From NCBI GenBank assembly GCA_017458225.1, contig JAFTFX010000029.1, forward strand, positions 1-64,000: a stretch of 64,000 bases of DNA, written 5' to 3'. The position numbers and the translations under genes were made by a program. Below the pieces are notes generated by a model that worked only from the letters and a program-made list of their open reading frames with translations, did not search any database and was not told the origin of the DNA. Below are positions 15,251 to 25,100 of this stretch, in pieces. Numbering within the stretch: the stretch's first letter is position 1; each line of letters begins with the position of its first letter. The stretch comes from Prevotella sp. Its GTDB lineage: Bacteria > Bacteroidota > Bacteroidia > Bacteroidales > Bacteroidaceae.

Positions 15251-15415
15251 TTAGTCCTCGTCGTCCCAGAAGCTGCCGCCTCTGCTGTAGCTTCCAGACC
15301 CTGCATCTCCATCAGAAGGATTAACATCCTCAGAGAACTGTGATGCCTCCATGAGATGACTCGTAACACTTATGTTGATAACCTCTGTGTTTGGTTCAAT
15401 ATATTGCTTTTTCAT
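15251..15415 (-). CDS. Small acidic peptide gene, 54 aa, downstream of a secreted protein
   Basis: The peptide starts MKKQYIEPNTEVINISVTSH and continues with LMEASQFSEDVNP, a glycine/serine/aspartate-rich stretch, and ends GGSFWDDED. An excellent AAGGAGG Shine-Dalgarno sequence precedes the ATG. It lies 17 bp after the stop of the large secreted protein gene, so they share a transcript. A second peptide with the same plan (Y-(I/V)-x-P opening, SHL(L)M-x-S, acidic tryptophan-containing end) follows the GLUG protein at 47946. It has no hydrophobic signal sequence. Function unknown; the conserved front and variable acidic tail recall precursor peptides, but no maturation enzyme is nearby. Confidence 0.7.
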   Translation of the reverse strand: MKKQYIEPNTEVINISVTSHLMEASQFSEDVNPSDGDAGSGSYSRGGSFWDDED

Positions 15416-15432
15416 TTTCGGTTCCTCCTTTT

Positions 15433-18258
15433 TTACTTAACAATCATTTTCTTGCCATTTACGATAAACAGTCCTTTGGTCGGGTTGCTGACGCGCTGGC
15501 CCTGCAGGTTGTAAACAGCACCGTTCGATGTTAACTGTTCACGATTCACTGCGTTAATGTCCGTGGTCTCTTCGTCGCTGAACATGACATTTAGGCGAGC
15601 TCCTGCAGCGGCAATCTTTGTGTCTGCCTGCAGATAAGCACGGTTGGTAGCTACGGTACGACCGTTAGCAAAGTAGAAACCATGCGATGCACCGCTGTTG
15701 CCAGTGGTCAGCACAAAGTTGGTGTGTGTTTCGTCGGGATAGGTGTCTACGGTAGCACCCGTACCAGCCTTCAGCGCATTGGTGCTCACGGTCTCGACAT
15801 CCTCTGCATTGCAGAAGGGGATGGAAGGAGCAGCGGTCTCTGCGCTCTTGTACTTCACCAGTACGGGCGTATAGGCAGGCACCTTCTTGATGCGGGTGAA
15901 CGTCACCGTACTGCCCTCAATCTCTGCGGTGTATGCCTTCAGATCATCATCCGAGAAGTCCATCGGGTAGTTAGCAACGAGGGTACCCATGCCACCAACG
16001 GCCTCATTGACGTTGACTTCCTGAGAGGCTACACTGACGGGAGTGTATATTTGAAGGCGAGTATATGTATAGCAATTCATTGCCTGCCCGAGAATTTTGC
16101 TGTCATAATTACCATCCTTATCTTTTGCAGTAAAGCTGACCTTACCATCTGCTACAGTTTGAATATCTTTTTCTGGCTGTGTTTCTGCCCAAACCAAACT
16201 ACTGCCATATACGCTCACTTTGTAAGACAGAACACCAATTTGTCCGTCAATCGCATTGTTAAACACAATAGTAGATGTTTTTGCTTGGCTATTACCAGAG
16301 GATGTGTTACCTGTTGAGAAGCTTATGCCATAGGTATCTGCAATCTGCCATCCATACATTGAAGTTCCCGTAGTTATACCATTAAATGTATGAGAATTCT
16401 TTTTGTCCTCGTCGTTGCTGCTGCTATTTCTGATCGTATATCTGTTTTTGGTGATAGAGGTAAAACCTGAGGGGCTGGTTTCGCCATTTGCCACTTTCAA
16501 TTCGGTGGGAACAATGTCTAAATCGCCGAAATCATAGTCATTCGTGAGCAGATAACTTGTTGTGGCAGGAAGTTCAATATCATAAGTGTCACTTGTGCTG
16601 GTATCAGTAAGCCGGATAGTTGCTCCGTCCGAACCAGTATTCTTTACGGTTTTACCATCTACAGTTGCATCGCCATCTACAACACTAACGGTAAAATCAT
16701 CATATCCTTCATCATATTTTGTAGAAGAGATAGTATAAGTGTATTCACGATAATAATAGTTTCCAACTGCATTTTTCTTGAAATCACCCTCTTCATCTAA
16801 AGAATAACCGCCAATGATAGTAGTAGAAACTGGCTTGTAGATTTCCATCTTCAAATATAGGCCATGATTACTTCCATCCTTATTATATGCAGTAAACGAC
16901 ACGTCACCATTTGTTCCTGCTTTCATCTCTGACTTTGTGGGCGTTCCTTCATAGGTGGTTCCTGTACCTAATTTATAATAAAGTATTGCGTAGGAGTCAG
17001 ATGACAGATTGGTAGCAGCAATGGTTGAATTAGTGGAGTTACTTGAATGATAGAAATTTATGCCTTTGTCAACATTAAGAATCCACTTGTTATTCGTCAA
17101 AGAGCCTAATGTCACAAAGTCGTTTACAACATTGTTTTCCACGTCATAACGATAGATTCCTGTGTCAGAAAATCCAGACATTATAGTTGGATTGCCTTTT
17201 TTTTCTGTAAGAGATGAGAATGTACTTTGTAATGTAAAATCTGTCAGGTACTGCTTATACTTTACACTGGCGGGAACCTCTGCAACGCTATTAGCTCCAC
17301 CATAGGAGATATTTACATCAGTAGTCGAAGCAGTACGAGCAGTATAAGTTAGCACATTAGCAGCAACATCGTAGCCTGCACCAGTACCCAGTGTTGGATT
17401 AATCTCACCATCCTCATCGTGAGTGGCGGTAATAGTGTAAACGGGATAGTAGTAGCCACTCGTTTCTGCTAAGCCACTGAAGGTTGCCGTCACGTCGGAC
17501 AACGTCTCTGCTACAATCGTGTAAGTGGTTAGAGTCTGATAATAATATTTGTTGCTTCGGTCATGAATGTTAAACTTCATTTCGTCACCGGCTTCCCTGT
17601 TTATTACCGACTTCTCCAATGTAGCAGATGCCACGGCAATAGCAGCATCACTGTTGTGATAATAAGTCAAGATGGCGGCTGCTATATTATCATCGCTCAC
17701 CGTAAAAGATAAATCCGCATTTCCATTATCATTTAGGACATTCATTCCTAAAGGTGAACCAGAATAATCTGATGTCGAAAAAGCATAATAAATATAGGCA
17801 CTTTTTGAATTACTCCATCCACTCAGTGTGAAACCTGTAAAGAAATCACTTGTCAACGTATATTGCCAACGATATACTTTATCAGAAAAACCATTCATGG
17901 TACCCTCTTTTCCTGAATTAGCTTTTGATCCTCCTGATGGCAAAGTTTTAAATCCCACTTCATTAGCAGCATATTTCTTACCCGTAAACGTCTCGCCAGA
18001 TGCGAGCGTCACGGTTCCGCGATGGCTGAAAGTCAGCGTCGTTCCATCGGTAATGGCGGCAGGAGCTACGCCGTTGGAACTGGTAAAAGAAGCGATAGTA
18101 GAACTTTCAGATAGCGTGTAGATCGGGTAGTAGTAATCCCCAACCTTGTTCATGCCGCTGAGCGTAGCCGTAACGGTTGCCCACGCATTACTCACCCCCC
18201 CCACGAGACCGATAGACACGAGGAGCACTCTCATTGTTTTCAGTAGTTTTTTACTCAT
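15433..18258 (-). CDS. Large secreted repeat protein with conserved C-terminal tail, 941 aa
   Basis: Probable surface or secreted protein. It has a signal peptide (MSKKLLKTMRVLLVSIGLVG, then GVSNAWA cleavage region). At least three related beta-rich modules start with similar phrases: ATLSGMNKVGDYYYPIYTLS, ATFSGLAETSGYYYPVYTIT and GGYSLDEEG...YYYREYTYTIS. Each is followed by a domain with a W/Y-rich 'SGFSD..YRYDV' or 'MNGFSDKVYRWQYTL' segment, perhaps carbohydrate-binding-like. The C-terminus ends AVYNLQGQRVSNPTKGLFIV with GKKMIVK, the same tail type as in the C10 protease and the GLUG protein, resembling a type IX secretion sorting tail. I do not recognise a catalytic domain. A small acidic peptide gene follows in the same transcript. 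Confidence 0.75.
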   Translation of the reverse strand: MSKKLLKTMRVLLVSIGLVGGVSNAWATVTATLSGMNKVGDYYYPIYTLSESSTIASFTSSNGVAPAAITDGTTLTFSHRGTVTLASGETFTGKKYAANEVGFKTLPSGGSKANSGKEGTMNGFSDKVYRWQYTLTSDFFTGFTLSGWSNSKSAYIYYAFSTSDYSGSPLGMNVLNDNGNADLSFTVSDDNIAAAILTYYHNSDAAIAVASATLEKSVINREAGDEMKFNIHDRSNKYYYQTLTTYTIVAETLSDVTATFSGLAETSGYYYPVYTITATHDEDGEINPTLGTGAGYDVAANVLTYTARTASTTDVNISYGGANSVAEVPASVKYKQYLTDFTLQSTFSSLTEKKGNPTIMSGFSDTGIYRYDVENNVVNDFVTLGSLTNNKWILNVDKGINFYHSSNSTNSTIAATNLSSDSYAILYYKLGTGTTYEGTPTKSEMKAGTNGDVSFTAYNKDGSNHGLYLKMEIYKPVSTTIIGGYSLDEEGDFKKNAVGNYYYREYTYTISSTKYDEGYDDFTVSVVDGDATVDGKTVKNTGSDGATIRLTDTSTSDTYDIELPATTSYLLTNDYDFGDLDIVPTELKVANGETSPSGFTSITKNRYTIRNSSSNDEDKKNSHTFNGITTGTSMYGWQIADTYGISFSTGNTSSGNSQAKTSTIVFNNAIDGQIGVLSYKVSVYGSSLVWAETQPEKDIQTVADGKVSFTAKDKDGNYDSKILGQAMNCYTYTRLQIYTPVSVASQEVNVNEAVGGMGTLVANYPMDFSDDDLKAYTAEIEGSTVTFTRIKKVPAYTPVLVKYKSAETAAPSIPFCNAEDVETVSTNALKAGTGATVDTYPDETHTNFVLTTGNSGASHGFYFANGRTVATNRAYLQADTKIAAAGARLNVMFSDEETTDINAVNREQLTSNGAVYNLQGQRVSNPTKGLFIVNGKKMIVK

Positions 18259-18344
18259 TTTTTTGTTAGTGTTAGTTTATAAATATAGTTGTAATTGTCT
18301 GTAGGATAGTCCACATGTGCCCTCTGCCACTGCGAAAACAGGTG

Positions 18345-18352
18345 CAAAGATA
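18345..18352 (-). promoter_or_regulatory. Candidate promoter (-7) of the large secreted protein gene
   Basis: TATCTTTG on the minus strand, about 86 nt ahead of the start codon. The -33 element is weak. Confidence 0.5.
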
Positions 18353-18488
18353 CAGAGAATTTTTCATTCTTCCATCGTTTTTTGCATGGAAAAATGTACC
18401 GATACTTGCAATATCGTATCAAATTCGATATGTCAACTATTTTTTTACAGTCTGCGACGCTACGCAGGCAATGTAAAACGATTAGCGG

Positions 18489-18604
18489 CAAATCTTGATC
18501 TGTTTAACGTCAAGTTTCGCTCTGTTTAACGTCAAATCTCGCTCTAATTAACGTCAAAACAGAGCGAGATTTGACGTTAAACAGAGCGAGATTTGACGTT
18601 AATT
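18489..18604. repeat. 22-bp-period array with direct and inverted halves
   Basis: Direct units begin at 18501 and 18523 (core GTTTAACGTCAA), with a degenerate copy before them and a partial one from 18545. Two inverted units begin at 18561 and 18583 (core GCGAGATTTGACGTTAA). The unit at 18524-18545 is the exact reverse complement of 18561-18582. It lies between the gapA terminator and the secreted protein gene. The unit is related to the array at 29438-29572 (shared CGCTCTG..TT..CGTCA). Confidence 0.88.
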
Positions 18605-18628
18605 GCAGCATAACGGATATCGGATTAC

Positions 18629-18660
18629 GAAAAAGCCGCCCGACAAGCTTGTCGGACGGC
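18629..18660 (-). terminator. Rho-independent terminator of gapA
   Basis: On the minus strand, a hairpin with GCCG(T)CCGACAAG and CTTGTCGG(G)CGGC arms is followed by TTTTT. It starts 30 bp after the gapA stop codon. Confidence 0.85.
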
Positions 18661-18689
18661 TAAATGTGTGTGTAACTGCTTAGCTGCAA

Positions 18690-19715
18690 TTATTTCAGCT
18701 CAGCGAGGTACTTGATGGTGCGAACCATCTGAGAGGTGTAGCTGTTCTCATTGTCGTACCAAGCAACAACCTGAACGAGAGAGTTGCCGTCGCCAATCTT
18801 GCTAACCATGGTCTGGTTGGCATCGAACAGTGAACCGAACTTCATGCCGATGATGTCGCTGCTGACGAGCTTCTCCTCGGTGTAACCGAACGACTCGTTC
18901 TGGGCAGCCTTCATGGCAGCGTTGATGTCCTCAACAGTAACCTCACCCTTCACAACAGCGTGCAGGATAGTGGTAGAACCGGTGGGAGTGGGAACGCGCT
19001 GGGCAGCACCGATCAGCTTGCCGTTCAGCTCGGGGATAACGAGACCGATGGCCTTGGCAGCACCCGTTGAGTTGGGAACGATGTTCTGAGCACCGGCACG
19101 TGCGCGCTGCAGGTCACCCTTGCGCTGAGGACCGTCGAGAATCATCTGGTCGCCAGTGTAAGCATGAACGGTGGTCATGATACCGCTCTGGATGGGAGCG
19201 AAATCGTTCAGAGCCTTGGTCATAGGAGCCAGACAGTTGGTGGTGCAAGAAGCAGCACTGATCACGGTGTCGGCGGGAGTCAGGGTCTTGTGGTTCACGT
19301 TGTAAACGATGGTGGGCAGGTCGTTGCCGGCAGGAGCCGAGATCACAACCTTCTTGGCACCAGCGGTCAGGTGGGCAGAAGCCTTCTCCTTAGAGGTATA
19401 GAAACCTGTGCACTCCAGAACAACGTCTACGTCCAGCTTGCCCCAGGGCAGCTCGGCAGCGTTAGGAATAGCATAGATGGTGATCTTCTTGCCATCGACA
19501 ACGATGAAGTCCTCACCAGCCTCAACAGTGTGCTTGTTCTCACCGAACTTGCCGCAGAAACCACCCTGAGCGGTGTCGTACTTCAGCAGGTGTGCCAGCA
19601 TCTTGGGGCTGGTCAGGTCGTTGATAGCGACTACTTCATAACCTTCAGCCTCGAACATCTGACGGAATGCGAGGCGACCGATACGGCCAAAGCCGTTAAT
19701 TGCTACTTTTGTCAT
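18690..19715 (-). CDS. gapA: Type I glyceraldehyde-3-phosphate dehydrogenase, 341 aa
   Basis: Glycolytic enzyme oxidising glyceraldehyde-3-phosphate to 1,3-bisphosphoglycerate with NAD. The NAD-binding opening is [17 protein letters not shown]. The catalytic cysteine is Cys157 in [12 protein letters not shown]. The downstream HAYTGDQ, RRAxA-type ([20 protein letters not shown]) and WYDNENSY blocks are all in place. Length is normal. It is monocistronic, with a -7 element TAACTTTG at 19814-19821 and a strong terminator at 18629-18660. Confidence 0.97.
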   Translation of the reverse strand: MTKVAINGFGRIGRLAFRQMFEAEGYEVVAINDLTSPKMLAHLLKYDTAQGGFCGKFGENKHTVEAGEDFIVVDGKKITIYAIPNAAELPWGKLDVDVVLECTGFYTSKEKASAHLTAGAKKVVISAPAGNDLPTIVYNVNHKTLTPADTVISAASCTTNCLAPMTKALNDFAPIQSGIMTTVHAYTGDQMILDGPQRKGDLQRARAGAQNIVPNSTGAAKAIGLVIPELNGKLIGAAQRVPTPTGSTTILHAVVKGEVTVEDINAAMKAAQNESFGYTEEKLVSSDIIGMKFGSLFDANQTMVSKIGDGNSLVQVVAWYDNENSYTSQMVRTIKYLAELK

Positions 19716-19813
19716 TGTAATTTAATTATTAAATAAAAGGGTTATAAAATTAAATTCTGTCTGTTTTCTCTATTTTTTTGTACCTAAATTGTACTTTTTC
19801 TTTGTTTCGTGCG

Positions 19814-19821
19814 CAAAGTTA
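19814..19821 (-). promoter_or_regulatory. gapA -7 element
   Basis: TAACTTTG on the minus strand, about 100 nt ahead of the ATG. The -33 element is poor. It lies 12 bp from the oppositely directed mscL element. Confidence 0.5.
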
Positions 19822-19833
19822 CGGTTTTTTTCT

Positions 19834-19841
19834 TATATTTG
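19834..19841 (+). promoter_or_regulatory. mscL -7 element
   Basis: TATATTTG, leaving a leader of about 140 nt before the mscL start. Confidence 0.45.
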
Positions 19842-19985
19842 CATCAGATTTCAGTATTAATTAACTTGAAAATTGAAAATTGAGAATTAAGAAAAGCAAA
19901 AAGCGAGACCGTTGAACGGCGGATTGCAAAATGCAGATAGCAAAATAATCAACATTTATACAATAACCTCTAAACATTTAAAATT

Positions 19986-20372
19986 ATGGGATTTATTAAA
20001 GAATTCAAGGAGTTTGCCATGAAGGGCAATGTGATGGACATGGCTGTTGGTGTGATCATTGGCGGTGCTTTCGGAAAGATTGTCAGTTCGCTGGTTAACG
20101 ACATCCTGATGCCTATCATCGGTATTGTAACGGGCGGCATTGATTTCACGGGCCTGAAGGCTACCATCGGCGAGGCCAACATCACCTACGGACAGTTCAT
20201 CCAGAACGTCATCGACTTCCTCATCGTTGCCTTCTGTATCTTCATCATGCTGAAAGGCATCAACAAGCTGAACCGCAAGAAGGAAGAGCCCGCTCCTGCA
20301 CCTGAAGAGCCGAAGGGTCCCACCCAGGAGGAACTGCTGGCCGAGATTCGCGATCTGCTGAAGACGAAATAA
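19986..20372 (+). CDS. mscL: Large-conductance mechanosensitive channel, 128 aa
   Basis: Homopentameric inner-membrane channel that opens under membrane tension and releases solutes in hypo-osmotic shock. N-terminal amphipathic [20 protein letters not shown] leads into TM1 ([20 protein letters not shown]). A periplasmic loop and TM2 ([20 protein letters not shown]) follow, then a charged cytoplasmic helix rich in Pro/Glu ([12 protein letters not shown]...LLAEIRDLL). All blocks match MscL. It is monocistronic, with a hairpin terminator at 20422-20456. Confidence 0.96.
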   Translation: MGFIKEFKEFAMKGNVMDMAVGVIIGGAFGKIVSSLVNDILMPIIGIVTGGIDFTGLKATIGEANITYGQFIQNVIDFLIVAFCIFIMLKGINKLNRKKEEPAPAPEEPKGPTQEELLAEIRDLLKTK

Positions 20373-20421
20373 GACGCTGTTTGCGAACACGAAGTAAATC
20401 AAGTTTTTCACCTTATTTATA

Positions 20422-20462
20422 ATATAAGGCGGCCCCGATGGAGGGTCGCCTTATATTTTTTA
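20422..20462 (+). terminator. Rho-independent terminator of mscL
   Basis: Arms ATATAAGGCGGCCC and GGGTCGCCTTATAT are followed by TTTTTT. The T-run overlaps the region just upstream of the next promoter (20464-20471). Confidence 0.85.
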
Positions 20463-20463
20463 G

Positions 20464-20471
20464 TACCTTTG
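20464..20471 (+). promoter_or_regulatory. sulP -7 element
   Basis: TACCTTTG, 41 nt ahead of the transporter start, directly after the mscL terminator T-run. The -33 element is weak. Confidence 0.6.
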
Positions 20472-20512
20472 CGCCCGAAAATCAATAAAGGATAGCAAAC
20501 AAGAACAACAGA

Positions 20513-22192
20513 ATGAAGACATTAGACTTCAAGCCGAAAATGGTTTCGGCACTCAAGAATTACAACCGGCAGACGCTGATAGCCGACGTAATGGCAGGCG
20601 TGATCGTCGGCATCGTGGCCCTTCCGCTGGCCATCGCTTTCGGTATTGCCAGTGGCGTTTCGCCCGAGAAGGGCATCATCACTGCCATCGTGGCAGGCTT
20701 CACCATTTCAGCCTTAGGCGGCAGCAAGGTGCAGATAGGCGGCCCGACTGGTGCGTTCATCGTGATTGTGGCCGGCATCATCGCACAGTATGGCATTCAG
20801 GGACTGACCATCGCCACGCTGATGGCCGGTGTGTTCCTCATCGGCTTCGGACTGCTCCGGCTGGGCACCATCATCAAGTACATACCCTACCCCATCATCG
20901 TGGGCTTCACCAGCGGTATTGCCGTCACCATCTTCACCACGCAGATCAAGGACCTGCTGGGCATGCAGATAGACGGAACGGTGCCGAGCGACTTCGTGGA
21001 GAAATGGATTGTTTACTGCCAGGACTTCGCCCACATCGACCTGTGGAGCACCGTCATCGGCTTGGTGAGCGTTGTTATCATCGCCGCCACGCCGAAGTTC
21101 AGCCGCCGGGTGCCGGGTTCGCTGGTGGCCATCATTGTGATGACGATTGCCGCCCTGCTGCTGAAGCAGTATGCCGGCGTGACCAGCATTGAGACCATTG
21201 GCGACCGCTTCAGCATCAACTCGCAACTGCCCGATGCCGTGGTGCCCGAACTGTCGTGGGAGACCATCAAAGCACTGGTGGGACCGGCCATGACCATTGC
21301 CGTGCTGGGGGCTATCGAGAGCCTGCTCTCGGCAACAGTGGCCGACGGTGTGATTGGCGACCACCACAACTCTAACACCGAACTGATCGGACAGGGTGTG
21401 GCCAACATCGTGTCGCCGCTCTTCGGCGGTATTCCTGCCACGGGTGCCATCGCCCGCACCATGACCAACATCAACAACGGCGGCCGCACACCTGTTGCTG
21501 GCATCATCCACGCCGTGGTGCTGCTGCTTATCTTCCTGTTCCTCATGCCACTGGCACAATATATCCCGATGGCCTGTCTAGCCGGTGTGCTCGTGGTGGT
21601 GAGCTACGGCATGAGCGGCTGGCGCTCGTTCCTGGCACTGATGCGCAATCCCAAGAGCGACATCACCGTGCTGCTGCTCACGTTCTTCCTGACCATCATC
21701 TTCGACCTGACCGTCGCCATCGAGGTGGGATTGATCTGCGCCTGTCTGCTGTTCATGCGCCGCATGTCGGAGACTACCGATGTCAAGGCTATCTATGACG
21801 AGATTGACCTGAACGAGGATGCCGACATGGAGCGCGGCAACCTGGAGCATCTCACCATCCCCAAGGGTGTGGAGGTCTACGAGATCAACGGTCCCTACTT
21901 CTTTGGTGCCGGCAACCGCTTCGAGGACATCATGGGCCGCTACGGCAACCGCCCCAAGGTGCGCATCATCCGCATGCGTAAGGTGCCGTTCATCGACTCC
22001 ACGGGTCTTCACAATCTGGAGAACATGTGTCTGATGAGCCAGAAGGAAGGCATCATCATCGTGCTGTCGGGTGTCAACGAAAAGGTCGAAGCAGTGCTGA
22101 AACGCAACCACTTCGACCAGTTGTTGGGCGAGAAAAACATTTGCAATCACATCGACCTGGCAATGGCCAGGGCCAAGGAGATTATTTCCTGA
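20513..22192 (+). CDS. SulP-family inorganic anion transporter with STAS domain, 559 aa
   Basis: SLC26/SulP membrane transporter, probably for sulfate, bicarbonate or another inorganic anion. The membrane domain has the family opening (DVMAGVIVGIVALPLAIAFG, about residues 25-44), the GGSKVQIGGPTGAFIVIVAG motif and a repeat of hydrophobic segments. SATVADGVIGDHHNSNTELI and the FGGIPATGAIARTMTNINNG signature are present. The C-terminal STAS domain (about residues 440-555) includes RMRKVPFIDSTGLHNLENMC. Length is normal. The substrate cannot be fixed from sequence. It is convergent with the C10 protease gene; their 3' ends overlap by 11 bp. Confidence 0.93.
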   Translation: MKTLDFKPKMVSALKNYNRQTLIADVMAGVIVGIVALPLAIAFGIASGVSPEKGIITAIVAGFTISALGGSKVQIGGPTGAFIVIVAGIIAQYGIQGLTIATLMAGVFLIGFGLLRLGTIIKYIPYPIIVGFTSGIAVTIFTTQIKDLLGMQIDGTVPSDFVEKWIVYCQDFAHIDLWSTVIGLVSVVIIAATPKFSRRVPGSLVAIIVMTIAALLLKQYAGVTSIETIGDRFSINSQLPDAVVPELSWETIKALVGPAMTIAVLGAIESLLSATVADGVIGDHHNSNTELIGQGVANIVSPLFGGIPATGAIARTMTNINNGGRTPVAGIIHAVVLLLIFLFLMPLAQYIPMACLAGVLVVVSYGMSGWRSFLALMRNPKSDITVLLLTFFLTIIFDLTVAIEVGLICACLLFMRRMSETTDVKAIYDEIDLNEDADMERGNLEHLTIPKGVEVYEINGPYFFGAGNRFEDIMGRYGNRPKVRIIRMRKVPFIDSTGLHNLENMCLMSQKEGIIIVLSGVNEKVEAVLKRNHFDQLLGEKNICNHIDLAMARAKEIIS

Positions 22193-25100
22193 TCAGGATT
22201 TTCTTCTTGGCACTGCCCTGAATATACAGGCCACGCTTAGGAGTCTGCACCTTTCGACCCTGCAGGTCGTAGAGGGGCAGGCTTTCTTTTTCTACCTCAC
22301 GAATAGCCTCCACGCGGGTAGGCACGGTGATGGTCAGCGTGCCACTCTTGTATTCGAAATAGTAGTTCAGCGCCTCGGCACCGCTGGGCACAATGTCGTA
22401 GGTGCCTACAGGGCTGTCGACCGTTGCTTCGCAGGTGAAGACGGGCTGCACCAGAATCACCTCTTCAGCCGTCTCGCCATTTTTGAATCCCTGATATTTA
22501 ACGGTAAACTCCGGATTGGGCTGTCCGAACTCACGGGTACAGTTATGCGCCGTGATACGTGCCTTACGCTGGTTGATAGTGAACACGCCTTCCTGGCATA
22601 CCAATCCCGACGTAGTGATGGTTCCCGGCTTAACCACGATGGGATAGCTGCCTACTGGCTGGGTGGCCTCGGCAACCACGTCACAGACATACTCCGGTGT
22701 TCCATTGACCGGTGCACCCTTCACGATGTAGTTGATTGTTGCCGACGTATTCGCATAGTCACGATGACCTTCGGCAGTAACGACGGGAATGCCTGTATAT
22801 TCAGTTATCCCCGCCACCTTGCCAGACCAGTCGGCATCGGCCAAATAGTCATTCAGAACGGTGTTCTTCACGAACAGCGTCACCTTGTTGCCAATGCCGT
22901 TAATAGTTGACGGAATGACAGCAGTACCGTTGAGCACAGTCACATAGGTCAGATTGTCACAACTGCTGAAGGCATATCGCCCGATTTCCTGCACGCTCTC
23001 CGGCAGATAGATCAGCTTAAGCTTGGCAGCATCGCGGAAAGCATTCTCAGGTATCGCTGTGAGCGAAATGAAATATTTCAGTTCCTCAAGCTCGGTAATA
23101 GCCGTTGAGCGGAAAGCCTCGCCAAGGTCGGTAACAACGGCTGCTTCCTCTATTGACAGTTCGCCATCCTCGTCGGTATCCCATTGCACGGCAATCTGCA
23201 GGGCTCTGTCGTCGGCAAAGGTAATGAGGTGCATTTTGTCGCGCAGCGAACGGATAGCTGCCTGCATCTGCTCCTCGGTGCTCGAAAGATTGTCGTAGAC
23301 GGCCTGCTCAGTGGTAGCGTCGACACCCTTCTTGTCGGCCAGTTCCAACGTGTACTTCAGTTTCTCTGCCGTTGCGTCGGCAGTCTTAGCGGCCTCAACA
23401 TTCTCCTGAGGAATGAAAGCCCACGTAGAACGGGCCGTCACGCCGGCAATATCCCAATACAGGCCATTGGTGGGACTGGCCACGCCACTGGCATGGCTCT
23501 CGTTCGTTCCCAGGTAGTGATTGGCCACATAGTCGGCATTGTCTTCAGGAACTTGCAGCGTGTAGAGGTTCTCGCCTGCCGAGGCTATCTTCCAGTAAGC
23601 CTTGGCCGAAAGCGAGCCGTCGCCGAAGCAGGCCTTCACGCCGTCGCCCACCTTGTCGTCAGTGCTGACGCGGAACACTACCTTGCCGGTAGAGTTGTCA
23701 TACAGATAGTAGCATCCTTCAGGCATGGCGGTGGTGCGCTTCAACTGATAGAGCCGTCCGGTGCGAGCCACCACCGACTGCGTGCCGTAGGCTTCGCCCA
23801 TGGCAACCTGTCGGCGCGTACCTATATTATATATATAGACAGGCTTGTCAGTCTCCAAGGCGGCAAAGGCAGGCTGGGTGCGAGTGCGTATCTCTACAAT
23901 CTGTCCGAAATCCTTCCAGGTGTTGGCTGCGGCATAGCGCTCTTTTGCTCCTGCAGGCACATAGAGCGTGCACTGGGCCAAAGGAACGTTGCTGAACGCA
24001 TTGGTTCCCAAAGAAATAGTCGACGGGTCCGGATTGTTTACGGTTACTTCGCGCAGGGCTGTGCAACCCGAGAAACATGAACTGCCGATGGTGAGCAGAT
24101 ATTCGGGCAGCGTGATCTTGGTGAGCTTGGTGCAGTTCGTAAAAGCATTGTAGTAGATGCGCTGCAAGCCGATAGGCAACACGACCGACTCCAAGTTGGT
24201 GCAGCCCTTGAACGTATTGCCATAAAGGGTGGAAGCATTGGTGAAATACTGCAGTTCGTCGGCATTCGTCAGAGCTGTCTTGTTCATAAAGCTAAACGCA
24301 TCGGTCAGGTCGGTTACATCGGAAGCCTCAACATAGCTGAGTTCTCCGTTTCGGTCGCTGTCATAGAGCGAGATACACATGTCGCGAACCAGAGCGTTGT
24401 TGAAATGAATCAACTTAAGCTTCACACGCAGTGACTGCTGGGCTGCCTGAATCTCTTCGACGGTGCTCTCCAGATTGTTATAGACCTGCTGCTCGGCAGC
24501 GGCATCGACATTACGACTCTCGGCCATACTGAGCAGATTCAGCAGTGTAATGCCTTCGTAGTATTTGTTTTCTTCATTTGCATCGTAGAGCACCAGCTGC
24601 CAATGGCAGTTCTGCTGATGGTCGGCATAGACAATATCGGAATAAACACCATAGGTGGGCGAGGCCGCACTGCTCTGATGGTCGGTCTGAACGCCCCAAT
24701 ACTTGCCCTCGGCATAGTTGGCATAGTTGGAAGGAATCTGGAAGGTGTAGACCTTATCGCTCACCTGCTGTACCTTCCAGTAAGAATCGGCTGCAGTCAG
24801 TGTAGTCCTGTCGACGAAGGCAGCCTGAACGCCCTTGCCCACATTGCCATCAGTACTGGTACGGAACAGATAGGTGGTAGAGCCTGTATAGGTTGAGGAG
24901 AGATAATATACGCCGTCGGGCATCGAGGCCGTATGGTTCACCTTGAAGAGAATCGGGTCGCTTCCCACAATGGCCTGAGTAGTCCAGGCTTCGCCCTTCG
25001 TGAGGTACTTACCAGTACCCACGTTGTAGAGGTAGTAGCTGTTGCCTGCTTCAATCGAAGCAAAGTGGCCACCTGAACGCTCGCGCATCTCAAAGATAGT

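Noticed and set aside
20714..21559. 281-codon minus-strand frame inside the SulP gene
   Set aside because: Antisense shadow with extreme His/Gln/Asp composition.
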